DNA of 64,000 nt from Calothrix sp. PCC 7716. Its GTDB lineage: Bacteria; Cyanobacteriota; Cyanobacteriia; Cyanobacteriales; Nostocaceae. A program made the position numbers and the translations under genes. The notes beneath the pieces were generated by a model, which was not told where the DNA came from, ran no database searches, and was given only the letters and a program-made list of their open reading frames with translations. Shown here in pieces: positions 36,515 to 44,211 of the stretch (position 1 is its first letter; every line of letters starts with the position of its first letter). The stretch is taken from NCBI RefSeq assembly GCF_019977735.1, contig NZ_AP025018.1, positions 4,964,580-5,028,579 of the forward strand. The letters run 5' to 3'.

Positions 36515-36740
36515 AGCTATATTCTTCTAGCTCATCTTCTTCATTATCTTCTATAGCTACATCATATTCACCGCCATTTAAATATTCTTGTAATCTTTTA
36601 TAACTTACAGGTTCAACCATTCCATTTTCAATATTTTTTATCCAAGAATAATCACCCGTCAACTCATGCCTAAACTGCATAAATAATGACGGGTTATTAA
36701 GAGTTTCTTGGTACTCATAATCACCCGGCAATATTATCAT
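36495..36740 (-). CDS. Hypothetical acidic element protein (81 aa)
   Basis: Begins MIILPGDYEYQETLNNPSLF; very acidic C-terminal half (DVAIEDNEEDELEEYSYVDT). It follows the 204-aa gene without a gap. No family recognised; an acidic small protein beside a basic structural-type protein could be a chaperone, scaffold or adaptor. Confidence 0.55.
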   Translation of the reverse strand: MIILPGDYEYQETLNNPSLFMQFRHELTGDYSWIKNIENGMVEPVSYKRLQEYLNGGEYDVAIEDNEEDELEEYSYVDTCW

Positions 36741-37355
36741 TTATGTCCAACCTTCTGGCAATGCGTCTTCTTTGTTGTAAGCAACAAAAGTTTGTATTAC
36801 TTGTGTTCTACCATTAGCAGTAGTGCGCTTACGAGTGCGTCTTGGTCGATTCAATCTACTAGTTACACCAAAAAGTAAATTTTCAGGTTTAACTGTATCG
36901 CTAGGCGTATAAACTTCGATGCCTAATGCAGTTCTTTCAGCTTCAGTAATTACATTAAATTGATATAATGGCATCCTCCAAGCAAAGTTGTAAGTTGCTG
37001 TACTACCTTGTGAGATACGTGCTTCAACTAATACAACTTTTGCAAATCTAGTAGTACCAAACGTTGCTACTTTTCTAGGTTTAATTTCCCAACCATCAGC
37101 CCTAGCCGTTGCAATACTTCCAGCAGCAATAAAACTTTGTTCATAGCCTTTATTAGTTGTGCCAAAAAACTTTTTAGCTGTAGCTGGCTTAGGTGAGTTA
37201 ATGCCAAAAATAGTAGTAGCTAAATTTGCCTCAGTAACAGCTACATGACCTAACGCTGTACTAGTTGCTTCTGACACGTCAGTATTAAAACCGTGTAATA
37301 CGTCTGCATCGCCTGGACATGGTACCGCAACCTGTCGTCTATCTCCATAAGGCAT
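36741..37355 (-). CDS. Hypothetical element protein (204 aa), possible structural protein
   Basis: Begins MPYGDRRQVAVPCPGDADVL; Ala/Thr-rich with a regular beta pattern (TRFAKVVLVEARISQGSTAT) and a very basic segment RLNRPRRTRKRTTANGRT near residue 170. First gene of a 4-gene operon, divergent from the rightward block. Composition (even, Ala/Thr/Gly-rich, few Cys) and the basic patch suit a virion or DNA-binding structural protein, but no capsid family can be recognised. Confidence 0.55.
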   Translation of the reverse strand: MPYGDRRQVAVPCPGDADVLHGFNTDVSEATSTALGHVAVTEANLATTIFGINSPKPATAKKFFGTTNKGYEQSFIAAGSIATARADGWEIKPRKVATFGTTRFAKVVLVEARISQGSTATYNFAWRMPLYQFNVITEAERTALGIEVYTPSDTVKPENLLFGVTSRLNRPRRTRKRTTANGRTQVIQTFVAYNKEDALPEGWT

Positions 37356-37586
37356 AAAAAATAAAACCTCTGTAAATGTGTACTATAGCCACATTAACTA
37401 CACCTTACTTAATTTGACAAGGGGTAAATCTTGGTTACAACCCTAGGGTTGTAGTCTTTTTTAGATTTTTTTTCTGATTAGGCATTTTTTGAGCATATAT
37501 TGCTACAGTTAGAAACTTTTAGCTACCGTTGCTAAGGATAAAGCTACTAGTTAGTTTATAAATACTGGTAAGCATAGGTAGCAAAC
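37356..37586. promoter_or_regulatory. Central divergent control region with an 18-bp palindrome
   Basis: 231 bp between the leftward and rightward structural blocks. A perfect palindrome TACAACCCTAGGGTTGTA lies at 37436-37453, followed by T-runs; a TTGACA at about 37414 could be a -35 box. This is the obvious place for coordinated control of both blocks. Confidence 0.55.
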
Positions 37587-38090
37587 ATGACAGTAGTAAC
37601 ACCTGGTAACGGAGCCTCGTTAAAAGCAAGTAAGGCTGAAACTCAGATATTAGAGTTATTAACATACATTAAGTTAATGGAATTACAACCAAGTAAAAAT
37701 CCTGAGAATAAAACTAACGTTAGTATCAGCTACAACCTTGGGACACAATTAGCAAACATGACATTTAGTATTGACGCTACACCAGAAATTAATAACTTGG
37801 GTCAAATGGTAAGCGTGGCAAAACCATATTTACAAAACACTGGGTTTACTTCTGGTAGTGGTGGAACATTTGTTAGCTCTACGCCTGAAGCTTATTTATT
37901 AGAGCTATTATCTTTTATTCAAATTAAAGAAAGTGATTCAACGAAAAATACAAATAATGAAAACAACGTAGCGTTTACTTACGATGTTGATAGAAGTATT
38001 TTTAGTGGTACTGTAACGTTACCTATCGAAGTATCATTACAAGATGATGGAACAGTAAAAGTAACAGCCAAAGAATACTTGAGAGATTAA
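37587..38090 (+). CDS. Element protein with internal duplication (167 aa)
   Basis: Begins MTVVTPGNGASLKASKAETQ. Two related halves of about 65 residues: ETQILELLTYIKLMELQPSK...MVSVAKPYL and EAYLLELLSFIQIKESDSTK...TVKVTAKEYL, each a helix (LLELL(T/S)(Y/F)I) followed by strands. Probably a structural protein of two repeats. First gene of the rightward block; the next gene starts one base after its stop. No family recognised. Confidence 0.65.
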   Translation: MTVVTPGNGASLKASKAETQILELLTYIKLMELQPSKNPENKTNVSISYNLGTQLANMTFSIDATPEINNLGQMVSVAKPYLQNTGFTSGSGGTFVSSTPEAYLLELLSFIQIKESDSTKNTNNENNVAFTYDVDRSIFSGTVTLPIEVSLQDDGTVKVTAKEYLRD

Positions 38091-38091
38091 C

Positions 38092-38898
38092 ATGCACTCA
38101 GCAAACATTGTTAAAACTATTAACGTAAAAATAAATGCTGGCAGTAATAATGAAATAATTTCATTATTTGACAATTCATTAAACGCTTTTAATGACACAA
38201 TAGCTAAATCAGCTTTTGTTAAAAACTTAAAAGCGTTTAGTAAAATCAGTAGTTTACCAGCAGTTAGATTGCCAAACTTTAGGTTAGAAGATAGTGAATC
38301 TGAAAAGCTTTATAAAGCGTTAGATATAGAGTTTGGTTCACCTAGAAAGCAATTAGATATATTTATTGGCAGTACTGGTGATTGGTCACAAATTGGAAGT
38401 ATTAGTTTATTAAATCCTTCTGGCTATCCTTATAGAATGTATAACTTATTGGATTTTGCAACAGATGGATTAGCGGCAGAGTTAGAAGACGGTAAAAGCA
38501 TAGGAGTGCAAATAGTTGATGTAGGTTATGGAGTGTTACAAGGTACTGACACGATTACTATTCACGGTAGTGTTACTCAAGAATACGTAATGCCTGAAAA
38601 AAAAAATAAAGTAGCGTGTACTGCTATTAATAAAACAATTACGAATGTACCTCAAGTAATTGTAGCTGCAAATGAAAATCGACAGTATGTAATTTTACAA
38701 AACACAGGTAGTCAACCTATAACTATAAATTTTGGATTTGCAAATGCAAGTTACCTAGAAGGAGTAATTGTTAAACCAAGTGGATATTATGAATTTACTA
38801 CTAAGAGTTTTCCTTTCTTTGATAATATTTATGCTGTTGCTGATATTGATAACAGCAGTCAAATATCAGGAAGTGAATGTAATTACGAGTTATTGTAA
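38092..38898 (+). CDS. Structural-looking element protein (268 aa)
   Basis: Begins MHSANIVKTINVKINAGSNN. C-terminal domain with ENRQYVILQNTGSQPITINF followed by VKPSGYYEFTTKSFPFFDNI, a beta-domain pattern common in phage virion, head-fibre and decoration proteins. The middle holds a DWSQIGSISLLNPSGYPYRM segment. The function is inferred from composition and neighbours. Confidence 0.6.
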   Translation: MHSANIVKTINVKINAGSNNEIISLFDNSLNAFNDTIAKSAFVKNLKAFSKISSLPAVRLPNFRLEDSESEKLYKALDIEFGSPRKQLDIFIGSTGDWSQIGSISLLNPSGYPYRMYNLLDFATDGLAAELEDGKSIGVQIVDVGYGVLQGTDTITIHGSVTQEYVMPEKKNKVACTAINKTITNVPQVIVAANENRQYVILQNTGSQPITINFGFANASYLEGVIVKPSGYYEFTTKSFPFFDNIYAVADIDNSSQISGSECNYELL

Positions 38899-38987
38899 AG
38901 TTGCAAAATCATTATATGTTGCTTTCTGAAATTAATGATTTATAATTGACAATGTATAAACTTAGGTTTGTTTACAAAGGATAGATA

Positions 38988-39365
38988 ATGTTTTTGCACA
39001 ATCCACACCAAACAGGAGATTTTTTAGGTCAACCTGAACAATATCCAGCAATTTTTTCCACAAAAGCTACATTAGTTACGGTTAATAGCACTGATTTTGT
39101 ACAAATAATAGATGTAAATCCTGAAAGGGGTAAGTTATTAATATGGAATAAAGGTGAAAATGATGTCTTGATTTCTCATTATGATTATGCTGCTACAGAA
39201 CCAACTGCAAATGAAGCTGGTTCGTTAATTCTAAAAGCAGGTGGTTTTTTCTCTGATAACTACCCAGCTTTTACAGGATTTTATTATGCAAAAGCAATTA
39301 GCGGAACATCGACTCTATCTATCAGAGACTTTTTGTTAACTCTTTATTCACCAGCAATGAATTAA
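38988..39365 (+). CDS. Small beta-rich element protein (125 aa)
   Basis: Begins MFLHNPHQTGDFLGQPEQYP. The core (VQIIDVNPERGKLLIWNKGE, then ILKAGGFFSDNYPAFTG) resembles the C-terminal beta domain of the preceding protein, so the two may share a fold. Starts 89 bp after it. Probably a virion surface or head-completion type protein; no family recognised. Confidence 0.6.
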   Translation: MFLHNPHQTGDFLGQPEQYPAIFSTKATLVTVNSTDFVQIIDVNPERGKLLIWNKGENDVLISHYDYAATEPTANEAGSLILKAGGFFSDNYPAFTGFYYAKAISGTSTLSIRDFLLTLYSPAMN

Positions 39366-39374
39366 AACAATAAT

Positions 39375-40415
39375 ATGGATATTGAGAACCCGGTCATTAA
39401 ACAAGAGTTTATTAAAAAATGGAGAAGTGAATTTGGAGGAAACACTTTTGAGAATGATTGGGCAATACTTCAGTTAGGTACTAATCAATTTGTTACTAAC
39501 GAACCTTCAGAGTTAAAAATTAGGAGTGGTGTTATTCCTAATGCACAAACAATTATTTTAAGTAAAAAAACTTTTACTATTCCGTGTAGAGTATTTTTTA
39601 TTTATTATTTAACGCAAAGAATTGCTAATCAATCTTTCTTTTTAGAGGTTGTAGACGATAGTGGGAGTCATTACGCTAGGTTTAATCTATCTGGTACTAG
39701 CAATACTTCTGCTATCGGTCAAACTGCAAATAGTTGGATTGTTAGTAATGATGCGTCATTAACTATTCCTAATTCTTCATTATATTCATGCTTGGAATTA
39801 GATTTAGGAATTGATGAATTAAAGTTTGTTTCTAAAGCAATAGATTCTATTGTAACCAGAAGTGTTTTAGCGATAAGAAATAGGAAGTTACCTAATCCTA
39901 ATTTAGAATATTACATTCGAATAAGAGTAGCAAACAACTCAACACCTCCATCTAGCAGCACTGATTTATTTTTAGATAGTGTGTCTTATCAATCTTATGA
40001 GTTAATTAGTGCTGATATTTATACATCACGCAATAGCCAAAGCATTAGCGAGTCTTTGCCTGTAGCTGTTGTTAATCAAGCTAATATTAGTGGTTCAGTA
40101 AACATTGCTGATGGAGGACAAAGCGTTCAAGTTACTACTGCTAACCTTGCAGCTAATGCTACTTTTACAAGTGGCTCTAATAACGCAAATGGTAGAAACA
40201 CATTAACAATTACTATAGTTACTAGTTCACCTGGGACACTTTATGTTGACCAAAGTATTAATGGTAGTACGTGGTTGTTTTATCCTGGGCTTGAATGCGT
40301 AGCAGGTGTTAATACTTTTGATGTGTATTTGAATATTTCTTCATACAGAATAAGGTACATAAACGGAAATACAGCAACAAGTAATTTTGCAATTTACACA
40401 AAAGGGAAAATATGA
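39375..40415 (+). CDS. Structural-looking element protein (346 aa), possible receptor-binding or fibre protein
   Basis: Begins MDIENPVIKQEFIKKWRSEF. An N-terminal jelly-roll-like half (WAILQLGTNQFVTNEPSELK; YYLTQRIANQSFFLEVVDDS) and a Ser/Thr/Asn-rich C-terminal half (SVNIADGGQSVQVTTANLAA; SSPGTLYVDQSINGSTWLFY) that resembles beta domains of phage fibre/baseplate proteins. Its stop overlaps the start of the 58-aa gene (ATGA). Confidence 0.6.
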   Translation: MDIENPVIKQEFIKKWRSEFGGNTFENDWAILQLGTNQFVTNEPSELKIRSGVIPNAQTIILSKKTFTIPCRVFFIYYLTQRIANQSFFLEVVDDSGSHYARFNLSGTSNTSAIGQTANSWIVSNDASLTIPNSSLYSCLELDLGIDELKFVSKAIDSIVTRSVLAIRNRKLPNPNLEYYIRIRVANNSTPPSSSTDLFLDSVSYQSYELISADIYTSRNSQSISESLPVAVVNQANISGSVNIADGGQSVQVTTANLAANATFTSGSNNANGRNTLTITIVTSSPGTLYVDQSINGSTWLFYPGLECVAGVNTFDVYLNISSYRIRYINGNTATSNFAIYTKGKI

Positions 40416-40588
40416 ATATAAATCCTTATGCGAGGTTAATTGAGTATCAAAATTTAACTGAAGACTTTAAAATGCCACATCAAGTGTATGGAGGATTGAG
40501 TAAAGAAGTAATGCTTGAGAAATACATGAAGTTAACCAATAAACCGACGCATTTACTTGAAGTTAGGTATATATACCCAGGTTGGTAA
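40412..40588 (+). CDS. Small element protein (58 aa)
   Basis: 58 codons, beginning MNINPYARLIEYQNLTEDFK and ending RYIYPGW. Start ATG overlaps the stop of the 346-aa gene (ATGA), a strong sign of translational coupling. Its stop codon begins a TAACGAAAGAATCAGGG motif, the upstream part of triple-dyad copy 3. No family recognised. Confidence 0.65.
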   Translation: MNINPYARLIEYQNLTEDFKMPHQVYGGLSKEVMLEKYMKLTNKPTHLLEVRYIYPGW

Positions 40589-40720
40589 CGAAAGAATCAG
40601 GGTTTCAGCCATTTTAAGGCGTCACTTTAGCGTAGTAGGTAGATATAAAAATAGATGGCATCATTGATGGCATCTAAGATGCCATCTATAAAAATAAATA
40701 CCTGCTACCTTAACCTTATG
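40586..40720. repeat. Triple-dyad repeat, copy 3
   Basis: TAACGAAAGAATCAGGGTTT at 40586, GTAGGTAGATATAAAAATA before the core, then GATGGCATC (40654), GATGGCATC (40666) and GATGCCATC (40678), period 12 bp, and TATAAAAATAAATACCTGC after it. The central base order (G, G, C) differs from copies 1 and 2 (G, C, G). Confidence 0.85.
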
Positions 40721-40751
40721 CACAAACTATTGACTATTGAGTGAAGTAATT

Positions 40752-42782
40752 ATGGTAAGACGCGGCTATAAAGAACCAGAACAGTTTAAATTACCAGGTG
40801 AAAAATTAATTAAATTGCCTAATCCGCCATTTACTAATGGTGATTTTTATTTAACTCCACCTAACAATCCTGGACTTGAAATCAGCAATGATATTTACGA
40901 TGTTGGTGTTGACATAAAAGAAGATAAATGCAACGTAATAGCAACTTTTAATTATCCTCCTATAGCTTTTGTAAAAGTACCACCAATTACTATAATTTAT
41001 CGAAAACCAGGTTGTGATTTACCACCACCTAAGCAACCATTGCCAATTTATGAATATGAAACACCTGTGTTTATACCATCTAATTGTGATAATGGAGGAA
41101 TACTGCTTAGGCTTGAAAAATATAGATTAAGTTATGAGGACGGTATAGGTCATAGGTTTAGTGGCGGTGTAAATTGTTTAGCTAGAGATGAAAACAAAAC
41201 AACATTATTAAAACTTGATTATTCAATGTTTAATGGTGTTTTGTCACCATTAGGTAAATTACCAATTGATAATTCTGATATAGATTACTATTTTTATGTT
41301 GAGGTTTATGTTGAATTATTTTATAGGAGGAATACTGAATGGATGACTAGTTTTAGAGTGGGTGATGTTTTTGATTATCCAGTGCTAGGAGATGTACATA
41401 AAGCTAATGGATGGGAAGTGCCTGAAGATTGGCAAAATAAACCAAATGGATTATGGACATATGATTATAAAGAAACTATAAAGTGCTATTACGGAGCTAA
41501 TGGCAGGTTAAGCTATGCTACTAGTGAAACGGATAAAATAAATGCTTACAATTTTGCACCTGACATTGTATTTGCTGACTCAGATTTTATTAATCAAGTT
41601 AAAGAACAAAATAAAAATTATCAAAGAGTTAGGAGGGGAACAACAAGTACATACACTTATGGGAATCCACTTGAAAGGGAACAATTAAAAATCTTATCTG
41701 AGTATGGGAATAAAAGTCTTAAACTTACCGATAAAGGAAGTGATATATATGGTAATTATTTTATTTATGAAGGAAGTTATTTAACTGTTGAAGCAAGGGA
41801 ATCATTTTTTCAATGCAAACCTTATGAAATGCCTCTAGACGATAGACCACCTTACAAATATCAACCACCACCACCACCACCTATGACATGTAACTGTTGC
41901 CCCAACATTCAAAACAACGATGCTTTGCTTCGTTTAATTCTTAAGCGCATTGGTAATCCTGTAGCTGTAACTATATTTGATGAAGATATGGACAGGTCAG
42001 GAGATCAAAAAGCAACTAAAAAACCCGATACTTTGTTTGAAGCAAATAAATTAAATGTAGAAAGGACTGAAATTACAAACCGATTAATAGGTATTGAAAA
42101 TTACCCTATTAAGGCTCCTAGAAGTATTATTGAGGACTACAAAACTATATTTCCTCAAGATATTGTTTCATTGTTTGAATTTGCTTACGAAAATCCAGAG
42201 ATTGAGATTAAATCATTGACTGAGTTTTTAAATTGGCAAGTAGAACAAGAATCAGCAACGATGGGGCAATGGTACCAAATTATTCAGTACGAAACTAAGG
42301 ATAAGAATGGTCAACCAAAAACAGAAAGGGTTGAGTTAGTTAACGTAGCTGAAACCTTAAAAGAAATTATTATCTTATTGGGAGGTGTAAACAAGAATTT
42401 AACTTTCTTAGATGACTTATTAATTAGAAACATTAATGAAACAATAGGAGCTAAAACAAATGCAATCCGTGCAGCATATATCGCCGAAGATATACAAGAT
42501 TATTTGGACTATCCAACTAATGAAAAGTCAGTTAGCTTTCCAATTTCGATTAGTTTACCTGATAAGAATTTATCACTTGAACAGAATGAAGACCTCAGAC
42601 GGTTTTTAAAAATGAGTGTTGGTAAAATAACTTATCAAGACTGGACTGGAAAACAATCATTACATGATTTATTACTTGATTTATTACAAGCCGCGTCAAC
42701 TATTCGTGGTGCAATGAGCGAATCAGGTGAAGAATTAGCACATTATTTTCAATTTGAAGATGGAGTAAGTTTAGATGAGTAA
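40752..42782 (+). CDS. Large element protein with proline stretch and Cys cluster (676 aa)
   Basis: From the ATG at 40752 (MVRRGYKEPEQFKLPGEKLI); a TTG at 40737 would add five residues. The N-terminal half (to about 375) is beta-rich and Pro/Tyr/Asn-rich; a QPPPPPPMTCNCCPNIQNND linker with three close cysteines joins it to a helical C-terminal half (INNRL.., DDLLIRNINETIGAKTNAIR, LHDLLLDLLQAASTI). The largest protein of the element; such a two-part layout suggests a virion spike or adaptor. No family recognised. Its stop overlaps the next start by eight bases. Confidence 0.65.
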   Translation: MVRRGYKEPEQFKLPGEKLIKLPNPPFTNGDFYLTPPNNPGLEISNDIYDVGVDIKEDKCNVIATFNYPPIAFVKVPPITIIYRKPGCDLPPPKQPLPIYEYETPVFIPSNCDNGGILLRLEKYRLSYEDGIGHRFSGGVNCLARDENKTTLLKLDYSMFNGVLSPLGKLPIDNSDIDYYFYVEVYVELFYRRNTEWMTSFRVGDVFDYPVLGDVHKANGWEVPEDWQNKPNGLWTYDYKETIKCYYGANGRLSYATSETDKINAYNFAPDIVFADSDFINQVKEQNKNYQRVRRGTTSTYTYGNPLEREQLKILSEYGNKSLKLTDKGSDIYGNYFIYEGSYLTVEARESFFQCKPYEMPLDDRPPYKYQPPPPPPMTCNCCPNIQNNDALLRLILKRIGNPVAVTIFDEDMDRSGDQKATKKPDTLFEANKLNVERTEITNRLIGIENYPIKAPRSIIEDYKTIFPQDIVSLFEFAYENPEIEIKSLTEFLNWQVEQESATMGQWYQIIQYETKDKNGQPKTERVELVNVAETLKEIIILLGGVNKNLTFLDDLLIRNINETIGAKTNAIRAAYIAEDIQDYLDYPTNEKSVSFPISISLPDKNLSLEQNEDLRRFLKMSVGKITYQDWTGKQSLHDLLLDLLQAASTIRGAMSESGEELAHYFQFEDGVSLDE

Positions 42783-43074
42783 ATTACCAAATATAGATGA
42801 AACTACCAGAAGGGTTAAAACTTCCATTGAAAAAAGCTTACATGTTTCTGATGTTATTAATGGTAAAAAAACATTAGGTGGTAGCTTAGGTAAGCGCTAT
42901 GCAAAAGCGGCGCAAGACGCAAATACAAGAGAGTTCGATCAATTTTGTAAGGATGTAGATTTTTTAATTAAAAACTACACAAAAGATGGTAAAAGTTTGG
43001 GTATTACCATTGATAGGTTACGTACATCAGTAGCAAGTTTAAGAAACCAACAAGGGCAAGGGGGTAAAAAGTAA
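42775..43074 (+). CDS. Small element protein (99 aa)
   Basis: Begins MSKLPNIDETTRRVKTSIEK; helical, basic, with a flexible Gln/Gly/Lys-rich C-terminus (NQQGQGGKK). Its start overlaps the end of the 676-aa gene and its stop overlaps the next start. Function unknown; possibly a scaffold or a partner of the next protein. Confidence 0.6.
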   Translation: MSKLPNIDETTRRVKTSIEKSLHVSDVINGKKTLGGSLGKRYAKAAQDANTREFDQFCKDVDFLIKNYTKDGKSLGITIDRLRTSVASLRNQQGQGGKK

Positions 43075-44180
43075 TGCCATTAGCAATAACAATTAAAAAA
43101 GATGAGATGCGAGGAGCAAAAGAAAAAGTAAGAAATAATTTAAAAATAGGAGCTTTATCTAAAAACCAACAAAGCATAGTTGATACCGCTAAAGGAATGT
43201 TTGATGATTGGTATAACGGTGTTCAGACATTGCAAGGCATGGGGCAAGAATGGGTAAAAGAGTACAAAGAGGATTTAAAAGCAATAGGGGTTAGAAATGT
43301 TGGCGACTTTGTTAAATGGGTAGGGTTAAATATTGCTGGTGCGGCGGTAGCAGTATTTAGCGGTAAATTAATAGGAATGGTAGTAGGTGGAGCAGTTGGC
43401 GCATTAGGTACGTTTGCTGCTAGCACCATAGGATTTATGACTGCTATTACTTTGCAGCCAGTAGTTACCCCAATACTTCAATCAGGAATACAAGCTACTG
43501 GGCAAATTTTAAACTTTAACATAATGCAAACTGATGATGAATTGTGGAAACAAGTAGAGGAAAAAGTAAATGGTTTATATGGTTTATTGGGTACCACAGT
43601 AGGTAGTGCTATGGGGTGGTTAGTATGTGGGGCTTTACCTAACAGCGTTATGTTTAGATTTAACCCAGCAGTAGCGGCGGCTATCGCGCAAGATTTAAAC
43701 CCTGATGCCAGAGCAGAGATGTATGGCTACATAGCTCAAATAGTTAGAATAACTTCTCAGACTGTCATTAATTCTGAGATGGTTAATAGGTTTACTAGTT
43801 TACGTAGAGAATTAAAACGTGACCCTAACACTGATTTTGCAAAATTTGTAAGAAGTGTGATAGGTGAAGAGAACTTTAAAAAATGGGGTGACGCTAATCA
43901 ACAACCTTGGACTATTAAAAAGAATGTAATTGACGCTCAGATAGATAAAGAGCAAGACCCAAACTGGAAAAGTTTTTATCAAAACTCGTTAGAAGGATTT
44001 ACCGATGCTTGTATCGAAGCGAGCTTTATTATTGCTAATAACTTAGACACTTACATTGCTGCACAAAAAATAGCTAGGAGTTCTACATTAGGTAGGGTGC
44101 AAGCAGTAAGAATAAGGTTAGGTGGGCAAGTGCAAGCGGCATTAAATAACGAACAAGGTAGAAGTTTTAGACCTGTATAA
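43074..44180 (+). CDS. Element protein with Gly/Ala-rich hydrophobic segments (368 aa)
   Basis: Begins MPLAITIKKDEMRGAKEKVR. A charged helical N-terminus, then two membrane-like glycine-rich stretches (about residues 78-130: NIAGAAVAVFSGKLIGMVVG and TFAASTIGFMTAITLQ; about residues 165-185: LLGTTVGSAMGWLVCGALPN), then a soluble helical C-terminal half with conserved-looking RRELKRDPNTDFAKFVRSVI. The hydrophobic glycine-rich core could insert into a membrane for DNA delivery or pilot function. No family recognised. Confidence 0.6.
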   Translation: MPLAITIKKDEMRGAKEKVRNNLKIGALSKNQQSIVDTAKGMFDDWYNGVQTLQGMGQEWVKEYKEDLKAIGVRNVGDFVKWVGLNIAGAAVAVFSGKLIGMVVGGAVGALGTFAASTIGFMTAITLQPVVTPILQSGIQATGQILNFNIMQTDDELWKQVEEKVNGLYGLLGTTVGSAMGWLVCGALPNSVMFRFNPAVAAAIAQDLNPDARAEMYGYIAQIVRITSQTVINSEMVNRFTSLRRELKRDPNTDFAKFVRSVIGEENFKKWGDANQQPWTIKKNVIDAQIDKEQDPNWKSFYQNSLEGFTDACIEASFIIANNLDTYIAAQKIARSSTLGRVQAVRIRLGGQVQAALNNEQGRSFRPV

Positions 44181-44205
44181 TTACGTATCTTTACTCATTT
44201 CTATA

Positions 44206-44211
44206 TAAATT
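44206..44211. repeat. Target-site duplication of the nested IS (left copy)
   Basis: TAAATT, identical to 46004-46009 on the other side of the IS. Six-base duplication produced on insertion. Confidence 0.7.
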
